A stretch of 64,000 bases of DNA from Streptomyces peucetius. GTDB lineage: Bacteria > Actinomycetota > Actinomycetes > Streptomycetales > Streptomycetaceae. The notes under the pieces were generated by a model that was given only the letters and a program-made list of their open reading frames with translations, was not told where the DNA came from and made no database searches. Positions 34,136-42,800 of the stretch are shown here, piece after piece (the first letter of the stretch is position 1; the number at the start of each line of letters is the position of its first letter). The stretch covers positions 806,001 to 870,000 of the forward strand of contig NZ_CP107567.1 of NCBI RefSeq assembly GCF_025854275.1, given 5' to 3'. The position numbers were made by a program, and so were the translations under genes.

Positions 34136-35482
34136 TTACTGGTTCTCGGCGACTGTCTCGGCGAGCTTCTGGCCGTTGGCCAGTGCCTTGTCCACGCTGG
34201 TCTTGCCGGCGATGGCCGCGGATATCTCCTGGGTCACCTTGGTCCCGAGGTCCTGGAATTCGGGGATGGCCACGAACTGGATGCCCACCGTCGGCCTGGG
34301 CTGGACGCCCGGGTTGGTCGGGTCGGCCGCCTCGATGGACTTCAGGGTGACGTCGCCGAAGGCCGCGGAGGCCGCCTTGTACTCGGGGATCTCGTAGGTG
34401 CTGGCCCGCTTTCCGGCCGGAACGCGCGACCAGCCGAGCTTCTCGCCGACCAGCTTCTCGTACTCCTTGCCGGACGCCCAGAGCATGAACTTCGAGGCGG
34501 CGTCGGCCTTCTTCGTCGTCTTCGGCATCGCCCATGACCAGGCCCACAGCCAGCCGCTGTTCTTCGTCTCGACCACAGGGGCGTACGCGTAGCCGACCTT
34601 GCCGGCAACCTTGCTGGATTTGGTGTCCTCCAGCGACCCGGCCGCGCTGGTCGCGTCGTACCACATCGCGACCTTGCCCTGGCTCATCGCGTTCAGACAC
34701 TCGGTGAAGCCGGCCTGCGGGGCGCCCGCCTCGCCGTGCTTCCTGACCAGGTCGACATAGAACTTGGTCGCCTTCTTGAACTCCGGGCTGTCGACCCGCG
34801 CCTTCCAGTCCTTGGTGAACCAGGTGCCGCCGAAGGTGTTGACCATGGACGTCAGCGGTGCGCCGAGCTCGCCCCAGCCGGGAAGTCCGCGCAGGCAGAT
34901 GCCCTTCATCCCGGGCCGGGCCCCGTCGACCTTGGCCGCGATGTCGGCGACCTGCTGCCAGGTCGGCCGCTCGGGCATCGTGACGCCCTTCTCGGCCATG
35001 ACCTCCTTGTTGTACATCAGGAAGGAGGACTCACCATAGAAGGGCAGGCCGTAGAGCTTGCCGTCGGCTCCGGACAGGGACTGCACCATCGGCTCCAGCA
35101 GGTCTGCCTTGTCGAAGCCCGGGTCCTTGTCGGCGTACGACCCCAGCTCGTGCAGCCAGCCGTGCTTGTTCCAGATGGGCACCTCGTAGGCACCGATGGT
35201 GGCGACGTCGTACTGGCCGGCCTGGGTGGCGATGTCCTGGGTGACCTTGTCGCGCAGCTCGTTCTCGGGAAGGATCGTGAAGTTCACCGTGATGCCGGTG
35301 TCCTTCGTGAAGGTGCTCTCCGTCAGCTCCGCGATGTCCTCCATCTGCGGATTGCCGACCATCAGCACATTGATGCTCTCGCCGCCGCCCGATGCGCTGC
35401 CGCCGCCCGCACCTGCACATCCGGTGGCCAGGACGGCGATGACGGCTACGCCTGCGATGAAGGTCTGTCTGCTCGATGGCAT
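34136..35482 (-). CDS. Sugar/polyol ABC transporter solute-binding lipoprotein
   Basis: A 448-residue extracellular solute-binding protein of the CUT1 type. The N-terminus is a lipoprotein signal (VAVIAVLATGCAG, Cys about residue 22), followed by mature features such as QMEDIAELTESTFTKDTGI, LYGLPFYGESSFLMYNKEVM and GKVAMWYDATSAAGSLED. ATG 35482 is preferred over 35524 because it gives the usual short charged n-region and has AGAGGA upstream. It is the first gene of the leftward operon and faces the PfkB gene across a divergent promoter region. Confidence 0.92.
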   Translation of the reverse strand: MPSSRQTFIAGVAVIAVLATGCAGAGGGSASGGGESINVLMVGNPQMEDIAELTESTFTKDTGITVNFTILPENELRDKVTQDIATQAGQYDVATIGAYEVPIWNKHGWLHELGSYADKDPGFDKADLLEPMVQSLSGADGKLYGLPFYGESSFLMYNKEVMAEKGVTMPERPTWQQVADIAAKVDGARPGMKGICLRGLPGWGELGAPLTSMVNTFGGTWFTKDWKARVDSPEFKKATKFYVDLVRKHGEAGAPQAGFTECLNAMSQGKVAMWYDATSAAGSLEDTKSSKVAGKVGYAYAPVVETKNSGWLWAWSWAMPKTTKKADAASKFMLWASGKEYEKLVGEKLGWSRVPAGKRASTYEIPEYKAASAAFGDVTLKSIEAADPTNPGVQPRPTVGIQFVAIPEFQDLGTKVTQEISAAIAGKTSVDKALANGQKLAETVAENQ

Positions 35483-35604
35483 GGCGAGGTCCTCTTCTAT
35501 CGGTGCGGGCTGCGGGGAGATCACGTCGGCGTGGGGTCGCCGACGGGGCGGGGGCGGCTACGGATCCGTCCTCGGAGAGGCGGCATGGAGACCGCTGGAG
35601 AGCA

Positions 35605-35635
35605 TTGTTAGCAGAAGCTGTCGGTCTTGTTAACA
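35605..35635. promoter_or_regulatory. Candidate DeoR operator: paired TTGTTARCA repeats
   Basis: TTGTTAGCA (35605-35613) and TTGTTAACA (35627-35635) are direct repeats exactly 22 bases apart, two helical turns. The second contains the palindrome TGTTAACA. They lie in the gap between the divergent importer and kinase arms, the expected site for the operon's DeoR regulator. Confidence 0.55.
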
Positions 35636-35716
35636 CTTCTTGCGAGATATTTATCCGGAACCTATGGTGAGTGCGCGCCGCACGAGAGCGCTCGTTGACA
35701 CCTGCATGGAGACCAG

Positions 35717-36655
35717 ATGATTACTGTTGTCGGAGAGAGCCTCGTCGATGTGGTCCGCGCGGCCGGGGCGGTGCGAGACGGAAGCGCGCACCCCGGCGGC
35801 TCGCCGGCCAATGTCTCGGTCGGCCTCGCCCGCCTCGGGGCGCCGGTCACGCTGATCACCCAGTTCGGCGACGACGACAACGGGCGACTGCTCGGCGACC
35901 ACCTGGCCGCCTCGGGCGTCCGCGTGCGACGGGTGCCTAGCAGCGCCCTCACCAGCACGGCGACTGCCGTCCTCGACGAACACGGCGCGGCGCGCTACGT
36001 CTTCCGGCTCGCGTGGGACCTCCCCGCACCGCCCGAACCGGCGGAAGGGACTCGCTGTCTGCACACCGGCTCGCTCGCCACCTCACTCGACCCCGGCGCC
36101 CGAGCCGTCGAAGAGCTGCTCGCCCAGCAGCGCGCCGAAGGCTCCGCCACCATCAGCCTTGATCCCAACATCCGCCCCGCGCTGCTGCCTTCACGGGAAC
36201 TGGCCCGCTCCCGCACCGAGCGCCAGGTCGCCCACGCCGACATCGTGAAGGTCAGCGAAGAGGACCTCCAGTGGCTGTACCCCGGTCTGGCCCCGTACGA
36301 CATCGCCAGGTCCTGGCAGCGCACTGGTCCGGCCCTGGTGATCGTGACGCTCGGCGCGGCCGGCAGCCTGGCCGTCACCCAGGGAGACATCGTGCGTCAG
36401 CCCTCCCCCGTGATCCGGGTGGCGGACACGGTCGGGGCGGGCGACGCCTTCACCGCGGGCATGCTGCACTGGCTGTACGACGCCGATCTCCTCGGCGGCG
36501 ATCGCCGGGACGCCCTTCGCGGCATCGACCGACAGGACGTGACGCAGCTGCTGGACATGGCGACGACCACGGCCGCTGTCACGTGCACCCGCCCCGGTGC
36601 CGATCCGCCGACGCTGCTGGAACTGCACGCCTGGCCGAGCACGGCCTCGGTATGA
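35717..36655 (+). CDS. PfkB-family carbohydrate kinase
   Basis: A 312-residue ribokinase/PfkB-type sugar kinase: N-terminal GGSPANVSVGLARLG, and the C-terminal PfkB signature VADTVGAGDAFTAGML with the catalytic Asp and anion hole. It phosphorylates a sugar such as fructose or ribulose formed by the polyol dehydrogenases of the divergent operon. ATG 35717 starts the conserved strand MITVVGESLVDVV. Its stop overlaps the start of the next gene (ATGA), so the two kinases are co-translated. Confidence 0.92.
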   Translation: MITVVGESLVDVVRAAGAVRDGSAHPGGSPANVSVGLARLGAPVTLITQFGDDDNGRLLGDHLAASGVRVRRVPSSALTSTATAVLDEHGAARYVFRLAWDLPAPPEPAEGTRCLHTGSLATSLDPGARAVEELLAQQRAEGSATISLDPNIRPALLPSRELARSRTERQVAHADIVKVSEEDLQWLYPGLAPYDIARSWQRTGPALVIVTLGAAGSLAVTQGDIVRQPSPVIRVADTVGAGDAFTAGMLHWLYDADLLGGDRRDALRGIDRQDVTQLLDMATTTAAVTCTRPGADPPTLLELHAWPSTASV

Positions 36656-37311
36656 ACGTCGTTCACGCGTCCGGCGCCGAACTCGTCGAACGCGCCCGCG
36701 CACTCTCCGGCCAGGGCGGACGGCGGACCGTCCTCGGCATCACCGGCGCGCCGGGCGCGGGCAAGTCGACCCTGGCGCGAGGACTGGTCCAGGCGCTGGG
36801 GCCGGACACCGCCGTCCTGGTCCCGCTGGACGGCTTCCACCTCTCCAACACGACGTTGCGCGCCCTGGGACGCCGTGACCGCAAAGGCGCATCGGACACC
36901 TACGACGCCGAAGGCTTCGTCCACCTGCTGCGCAGGCTGCGCGCCCGCAACGAACCGGTCGTCCACGCACCCGACTTCGACCGCGACATCGACGAGCCCA
37001 TCGGCTCGGCCCTGCCGGTGCCCCGCGAGATCCCGCTGGTCGTCGTCGAGGGCAACTACCTGCTCTCCGGCGACGGCCCCTGGGCCCCGGCCGCCGCGCT
37101 CCTCGACGAGAGCTGGTACCTGGAGATCGACGATGCCATCAGACGCCGACGACTCGTGGCCCGCCACGAGTCACACGGCATGACACGTGCTCAGGCTCTC
37201 GCATGGACCCACGGAAGCGACGAGGCCAACGCCGAACTGGTGGCCCGCGTCGGCCGCTCCCGCGCCGACCTCGTCGTCACGGTGAAGCCGGCGACCGAGC
37301 CCCCACCGTAG
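36652..37311 (+). CDS. P-loop nucleoside/sugar kinase (uridine-kinase-like)
   Basis: A 219-residue P-loop kinase with Walker A GAPGAGKST, the substrate loop LVPLDGFHLSNTTLRALGRRDRKG, a late Walker-B-like VVVEGNYLL and a lid with RRRLVARHESHG. It resembles the pantothenate/uridine-kinase superfamily members (FrcK/YggC-like) encoded beside sugar importers. Its coupling to PfkB suggests a second phosphorylation step or phosphorylation of a related sugar. The exact substrate is not deducible. Confidence 0.85.
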   Translation: MNVVHASGAELVERARALSGQGGRRTVLGITGAPGAGKSTLARGLVQALGPDTAVLVPLDGFHLSNTTLRALGRRDRKGASDTYDAEGFVHLLRRLRARNEPVVHAPDFDRDIDEPIGSALPVPREIPLVVVEGNYLLSGDGPWAPAAALLDESWYLEIDDAIRRRRLVARHESHGMTRAQALAWTHGSDEANAELVARVGRSRADLVVTVKPATEPPP

Positions 37312-38020
37312 CGGGCCGGTCCCGCCGGTCCGCCACGGTGGACGTCGGCCTCGGCCAAACCCTCGGTGACTGGAGGGCCCGGGGCAGGACGCCAGCAGCG
37401 CCTTGCTCCGCGCGCCACGACGCTCGACGAGGTCTTCCCCCTACTGGGCCCTGGCCCAGCATGGGCGGCTCTCTCATCCGTGAACGAGCGGGTTCGGGCT
37501 GAGGTCCAATCCGCACGCCGCCGTGACTGCCGGCCCCTATCCATCAGCAGTAGCAGTTGGCGGTGTCCAGGAACGTGCCGTCGGCGTCGCGAATCGCCGC
37601 CGCCAGGACCGGCCCGGTTGGCCGCATGCGCGCGATCGGCGGCCGGCTGGGCCCGGACCGCGTCGTCGAGGATGACCGCCAGGGCAATCAGCGCGACACG
37701 GCGGGTTGAGACCACAGGGCGCGGAACACGGCAGCCTCTACCAAGCCGGGCCTGCCTGCACGTCCCGCTTCAGCCGGGCCGGTGTCGCCGTCCGGCGGTG
37801 AGACGAGCCCAACGGGTCCGGCGGCTGCCCTCCACCCCTTCAGGAAGGCCCGCCTCCGCACAGAACACCGCTCCGTCCGGAGGCACCAAACTGCTAATGA
37901 CATTCCGTCAGAAACCGCGCTGTTCGTGCGTCAAACGTGCGTCACGTGCGTCAAACATGCGTCAAGATATCGCCCGTAACGCACGTAACGCCCATAATGC
38001 ACACAGAAAGAAACAGCAGG
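37312..38020. other. Degraded gene-free stretch
   Basis: No intact gene. A minus-strand frame near 37540-37700 has a protein-like tail (VLAAAIRDADGTFLDTANCY) that I cannot place. The main structure is the TGCGTCA array at 37927-37964. Confidence 0.45.
37927..37964 (+). repeat. Array of four TGCGTCA direct repeats, copy B
   Basis: TGCGTCA begins at 37927, 37938, 37947 and 37958 (intervals 11, 9, 11), the same layout as copy A at 22624-22661. Both copies are followed by AAGATATCGCCCGTA and then the RNA-methyltransferase 3' end. Confidence 0.75.
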
Positions 38021-38095
38021 TCAGCGGCCCTTTTCGGCAGGCTCAAGGATCGCGACACACTCGACATGATGGGTCATCGGCAACAGGTTGAGATG
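38021..38095 (-). pseudogene. 3' end of a class I RNA methyltransferase gene, copy B
   Basis: Twenty-five codons encode HLNLLPMTHHVECVAILEPA then EKGR and a TGA stop, matching the conserved C-terminus of RlmD/TrmA-type RNA uracil methyltransferases. No upstream part is present. Together with copy A it suggests that this gene's 3' end has been duplicated by recombination or integration. Confidence 0.65.
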
Positions 38096-38352
38096 CCTCA
38101 CGACGGCAAGCAGACGACCACCACTATCCGCGTGCGAGGCACACCAGGAAGGTAATCGTCGAGAAACTCGCCACCTGCCTCTGGACGACTTCCCAAGCGA
38201 GCACGGGGCTTGCCGATCGATGCGCTACCTCACCACCGCTGCCGCCACAAAGGGACTGATCATCAGAGCCAGCAGCAGCCGCCGCATCGGCCCGGCGCCG
38301 TCGCAGCATTCGGCATCCGATGTGCCGCAGATGCCGTAGTGCAACGCAGCGT

Positions 38353-38384
38353 AGCCAGCACCAAGTCAGCACGGGAGTCAGCAC
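38353..38384 (+). repeat. Array of AGYCAGCAC direct repeats
   Basis: AGCCAGCAC, AGTCAGCAC and AGTCAGCAC start at 38353, 38364 and 38376. The identical three-unit array (intervals 11 and 12) occurs at 51430-51461 before the intact MFS gene, and a further unit lies at 38746-38754. Confidence 0.7.
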
Positions 38385-38599
38385 GGTGCCTTCAAATCGT
38401 GCCCGAATAGTGCAACTCGGACAGCCTCCTTCGCGACTTGGTCGAGGGCTTCGGAGGAGCTTCGGGAGCGTCCGCATGGTGGACGCGCGCACTCCCGCGC
38501 CCAGAACTATGGTGTCCCACCACATACGCCTCTGACCTGCACGTTCCTACCGTGTGGCGACACGCAAACGTCCCCGTCACACTGCAGGAAGTGGTGCCG

Positions 38600-38746
38600 A
38601 TGTCCTCCCCCGCGACCGCTCCGCCAGCCCCCGCCAGCCTCAAGCGCATCGTCGCCGCGAGTCTCATCGGCACGACCATCGAGTGGTACGACAACTCATC
38701 CGATCAGAGCTACGACCTGCGGTTTCCTTGCCATCGCTCGTCGTAA
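38600..38746 (+). pseudogene. Truncated duplicate of the MHS transporter gene start
   Basis: Codons 1-31 (MSSPATAPPAPASLKRIVAA then SLIGTTIEWYD) are about 85-90% identical in DNA to the start of the intact transporter at 51677. The 250 bases upstream also match that gene's promoter region in patches, including CAGAACTATGGTGTCCCACC-like sequence. Homology ends sharply at 38692 and a chance frame runs 17 more codons to a stop. Confidence 0.85.
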
Positions 38747-38863
38747 GTCAGCACCGAACCAGCACCGGGATCGTTCCGTGCTGAGCGGCCCGTTTCCTGA
38801 CGCGTGGCCGAGACGCCCGCAAGCGGGTGGCCGTGGAGCTCCACGAAGGAATAGGTGCCGAAA

Positions 38864-38900
38864 CATCGGAGCCCCACCCATGGATGGTGGGGCTCCGATG
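38864..38900 (-). terminator. Strong terminator hairpin
   Basis: CATCGGAGCCCCACC (38864-38878) pairs perfectly with GGTGGGGCTCCGATG (38886-38900), a 15-bp stem with a 7-base loop. It is the second of two hairpins after the SMI1-like gene. Confidence 0.85.
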
Positions 38901-38932
38901 GCCGTTCCGTTTCGGAAGCAGGGGCTCACACA

Positions 38933-38967
38933 GTGGTACCCCCTGTCACCAGGACAGGAGGTACCAC
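38933..38967 (-). terminator. Terminator hairpin after the SMI1-like gene
   Basis: GTGGTACC and CCTGTC pair with GACAGG and GGTACCAC, a 14-bp stem with one C/A mismatch and a 5-base loop, 12 bases past the stop at 38979. Confidence 0.8.
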
Positions 38968-38978
38968 CGCGTTCACTT

Positions 38979-39398
38979 TCAGGGCAGGAATTCCCAGAAC
39001 GGGCGGTCAGGCGCGAGGTGAGAACACACCGTCACGTCCTCACCCCTGAGGTAAGCCAGCAACCACTCGCCGAACGTCATCTCGTAGAGAGTCCACGCCG
39101 GACTGTCGAACTCCTGGACCACGACGCGCCAGGGCAACGAGGGTTCATCAGGAACACGAAGAAATACCCATTCCCCGGTCATGGCCGACGCCACCGGCAG
39201 CAACTCACCCGGGTTCACGCCTACCGGACTGGGCAGGAACTCCACCATGTCCTCCTCGCGCCAGAACTCGAGACCTCCCTGATGGTTCCTCCCAGACTGT
39301 GCAGAAAATGGCCGGCGGGTGCTCCAGCCCGACCATGGCGCCGGACCCGAACCGATGCCGGTCCTGAAGTTGACCGCAGTGCAGGAGAAAGTGTCCAT
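38979..39398 (-). CDS. SMI1/KNR4-like immunity protein candidate
   Basis: A 139-residue frame whose last 95 residues resemble SMI1/KNR4 immunity proteins: EFWREEDMVEFLPSPVGVNP, ASAMTGEWVFLRVPDEP, VVVQEFDSPAWTLYEMTFGEWLLAYLRGE. The first 40 residues are low-complexity and not family-like, so the true N-terminus may be truncated or in another frame. SMI1 proteins commonly neutralise polymorphic toxins, and this gene lies downstream of the RHS gene on the same strand and ends in two terminators. The pairing is inferred from position. Confidence 0.6.
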   Translation of the reverse strand: MDTFSCTAVNFRTGIGSGPAPWSGWSTRRPFSAQSGRNHQGGLEFWREEDMVEFLPSPVGVNPGELLPVASAMTGEWVFLRVPDEPSLPWRVVVQEFDSPAWTLYEMTFGEWLLAYLRGEDVTVCSHLAPDRPFWEFLP

Positions 39399-39476
39399 GA
39401 TCCTCCCACTTCCGTGTGCGGTTATTCCATTCCTTCTTGAAAGATTACTCCCCCTTCGAAGGCGGTCGCTTTCCGC

Positions 39477-39803
39477 TCAGAACCGCCGCGGTCCCTCATA
39501 ATCCCAGTTTGAAATCAGGGAGGGAACCTGGGTCCAAATGATTATGAGCAGCACCAGAAGAGTCAGGGAGATCAACCAAGCAACCTTCCACCTGCGGGAC
39601 ACCGCTGCGGCAGCCAGCAGAAAGATAGCGGAAACCAACAGGATGAAGTTGGCCCCCACTATCTCATCGGGATCGGTCGTGGGCCCCACTTCCTCACCGA
39701 CGAACGGGAGGCTCAACGCCAGCCAGAATACCGCGGCAAAGTACAACCCTGCCGCAACGAGCCCCCTACCCCACAGGCCGCCTCGACTTTCAGGGAAAAC
39801 CAC
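39477..39803 (-). CDS. Small membrane protein, immunity candidate for the RHS toxin
   Basis: A 108-residue protein with three hydrophobic segments (LVAAGLYFAAVFWLALSLPFV, ANFILLVSAIFLLAAAAV, AWLISLTLLVLLIIIW) separated by charged loops. No family is recognised. GTG 39803 has AAAGGA at good spacing. Being the first gene after the RHS toxin, and membrane-bound as expected for protection against a peptidoglycan-acting toxin, it is a plausible immunity protein; this is inference from position and topology. Confidence 0.6.
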   Translation of the reverse strand: MVFPESRGGLWGRGLVAAGLYFAAVFWLALSLPFVGEEVGPTTDPDEIVGANFILLVSAIFLLAAAAVSRRWKVAWLISLTLLVLLIIIWTQVPSLISNWDYEGPRRF

Positions 39804-39831
39804 TTGCCAGTCCTTTCATTCGATACATGAC

Positions 39832-39865
39832 GCAGTGCGCCCGGGACACGTTCCGGGCGCACTGC
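39832..39865 (-). terminator. Hairpin between RHS gene and membrane protein gene
   Basis: GCAGTGCGCCCGG (39832-39844) pairs perfectly with CCGGGCGCACTGC (39853-39865) around an 8-base loop, 15 bases after the RHS stop. It may attenuate read-through into the immunity candidate. Confidence 0.8.
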
Positions 39866-39879
39866 ATCGAAAGCGGATC

Positions 39880-42800
39880 CTACCCCAGGAGGTCTCGCAG
39901 CATTGGCTGCCACCCGACTATTCGGCCACCATACCCCCGCGAACTGGGATTGGTGGCATAGAAGTCAGGCCCACCTTGATAGAAAGCACCGACGTTCTGT
40001 ATGTCCGCATCCGTGAAATCAGCTGCCCCTCGGCCTGGAGCAATCTGATCTCGAGCCGTGGACAGGTATCTTGCCGACAGGAAAATGTTCTGAACATTGT
40101 CCTGTAGCGAGTCTATGATCTCGCTCCTCTGACCCCGCGTGAGGTCCTGTGGATTATATCCGAGCAAGTCGGCTGCGACACCGATCTGCATGCTGACATT
40201 CCCGAAGGACGCATTGTCGCCGCCCTTCAGCTGGCCGGCCAAGTCCGTGACCGGCGGCTTTCCCGAAACCTCGTTGTATGCGACACCGGCCACCAGAGTC
40301 GCCGGGAGGTTGTACTCCGCTGCGGCCGCCTTGATGGTGTCCGCGTATGCAGCGACGAAGTCACGCTTGTACTGCGCCCGGTCCTCTTCGACGCCGCCAA
40401 AGATCCAGTTCCAGAGCTGCGCCCCGGCGTCCCAGTCGCTCCAGACATCGAGGTCTTTCCCCGAACCGAGGCTGCTGGACAGGCCTTGCAGCCACGCGTG
40501 CTCGGCTGTGATCTGCGCAGCTCCGCTGCAGTGCTCAACGTTCGTGCCCCACCAGCAGCTCTGACCGCCCTCGACCATGGTCGAATCGGGTGCGGGTGTG
40601 GAAGGCCCTTCATGGCCGACGTCCCATCCTCCCCCGTCGTTCATGGTGCAGGTGTAGCCGGATTCGTTGCACTCAATAGGGCGGTGTCCGCCGTACTCGA
40701 TGAAGGTGGTGGGGTTGCCGCCAGTGAAGGCGTACCGATTGCCGGTGAAGGGGTCGGTGCCGAGCCCCATATCGGCAAGGGCGCCGTTGTACATATCCCG
40801 GGTGGTGAAACGGTTCAGGCCCGGGCTGTAGTCGCGGAAGCCCATGTCGTAGGTGCCGGACTGGGCGTCCCAGCGCTTGGCATTGTAGCGGTACGGGTTG
40901 TAGGCCTCCTTTGTGGGATCGGCCGCATCCGGCTTGTCGATGCCAGTGAACTCGGCCTCGTCGTCCGAGCCGTAGGCCGTGTAGCCGTATGTCGCCTTTG
41001 TGTCGCCATTGGCGTCAGTGAGCGTCTCGACGTCGGTGTGGCTGTTGTAACCGTAGTAGCCGTCCTCCGTCGTGCCGTCGGTGTTGTGCTTGACCTGGGA
41101 GAGACGGTGGCCCCACGGGCTGTACTGGAAGGACTTGGTCAGCGCACCCGCGACCTCTTCACTCAGTACCTCGCCGGAGAGGCCGAGGTAGGTGAAGTCG
41201 GTGGTCTTGCCGTCCGCCGTCTTCGACGCGGTGCGGTCCAGCGGGTCGAAGGTGTACGTCGTCGACTTCATCACGCCCGTCTCGTCCCGCTTCTGGGACT
41301 CCACGACGTGATCGAAGCCGTCGTATACGCTCCGCGAGATGACCTGACCGCCGCTGGTCACCGACTCCTGACGGCCGAACGGGTCGTAGTTGTGGCTGGC
41401 GGTGACGCCCGACGTGGTAGCCGTCCGCAGCCGGTTGCGGTCGTAGTCGTACGTGGTGCTGGTGCCCTTGACCGTCTGGCTGATGACGTTGGCGTTGTCG
41501 TCGTGGACGTAGGTATCCGTCCCCGCCCCGGTGCCGGTCTTCACCGACTTCGCCAGGCGGTTGGCCGGGTCGTAGGTGTAGTCGGTCGTCGATTCGAGGT
41601 ACGCCGCGTGATCATCGGCGTTCATCTTCTTCGCCACGTCCTGCGCCTTGTTCCCGTTGGGGTCGTAGGCGTAAGTGTGCGAGGAGACGAGGGTGCCGTT
41701 CGGCTTCTTCTCGCTCGTCGACTTCATCGCGCCGTCGAGGTAGTAGGTGTGGTCGACCGTGTTGCTGTTGGCCTTGGTCTCCTTCAGCGTCTGGCCGCGG
41801 TCGGTGTAGGTGTACGACGTGACCTTTGGGGACGCGTCGGTGACCGACGTGCCGACCGACACCGTCTTGACCAGCTCACGCAGGTCGTAGGTGTACTTGG
41901 AGAACTGGTCGGGGTGTGTGACCGTCTCCGTCTGGCCGTTGGCGTCGTAGGTGTACGACGTGGACTTCTTCTCCTGGCCCGCGAGGGCCTCGGTGACCTT
42001 CTGGACCTGGTTGAGGCCGGTGTAGGTGACCGTGTACGCGTCGACGTTGGCACCGGATGAGGTGTCGTCGATCGACGTCAAATTGCCGTTGACGTCGTAG
42101 GCGTAGGTGAAGGTGTGCTGCTCGGTGTCGGTGTCGGCCGAGTTGTCACGCACCAGCTTCACGCCGTCGGCGACCACGGTGCCGGCGCTGTTCTCGAACA
42201 GCTCCAGCTTGGCCGCGTTGCCCTGCGCGAAAGTGTACGAGCCGAGCGGCACCCAGGCGCCTGCGGCCGCGGTCTGGTCGATCGTCTTGTCGACCGTTCC
42301 GGTTGCGTGGGTGAGGGTGTACTTCGCCGCCGTGGCCGCACCGCTGACCTCCGGGTACTTCACGTACACGTCGTACGAGCCGTCCGCCGGGATGTTCAGC
42401 GTCCAGGCGAAGGCGTCCGTGCCCGTGCCCGCCGTGTGGGTGGCGTGGTCGTAGCCCTGCTGGCCGGTGATGTCTCCCGTCGTCCAGGTGCCGGTGGCAG
42501 AGGTGTTCTGGGTGTCGGAGTTGTCGACCAGGACGACGTTCTTCCCGACCGGAACGCCGTCGTCGGACTTCGACTTGAGCTTGCCGTCCGGGAAGTACGA
42601 CCAGCTCATCGTGCGGTTCGAGGAACCGCCTGCCGAGGTGAGCGTCCGGGCGGTCTGCTGGCCGAGGTCGTTGTAGTCGTACGTGGTGGATATGTCCCAC
42701 GGGTCCGTGGACGATTTCGCCCACCCGTTGTCGAAGTAGCTGAAGATCGTCTCATTGCGGACCGTCTGGCCCTCCGACGGCGGGAGCGAGGTCTTCGCCA

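Noticed and set aside
38400..38600. tRNA gene that could serve as an integration site
   Set aside because: No cloverleaf, anticodon stem or TTCRANY box could be found here or elsewhere in the window.
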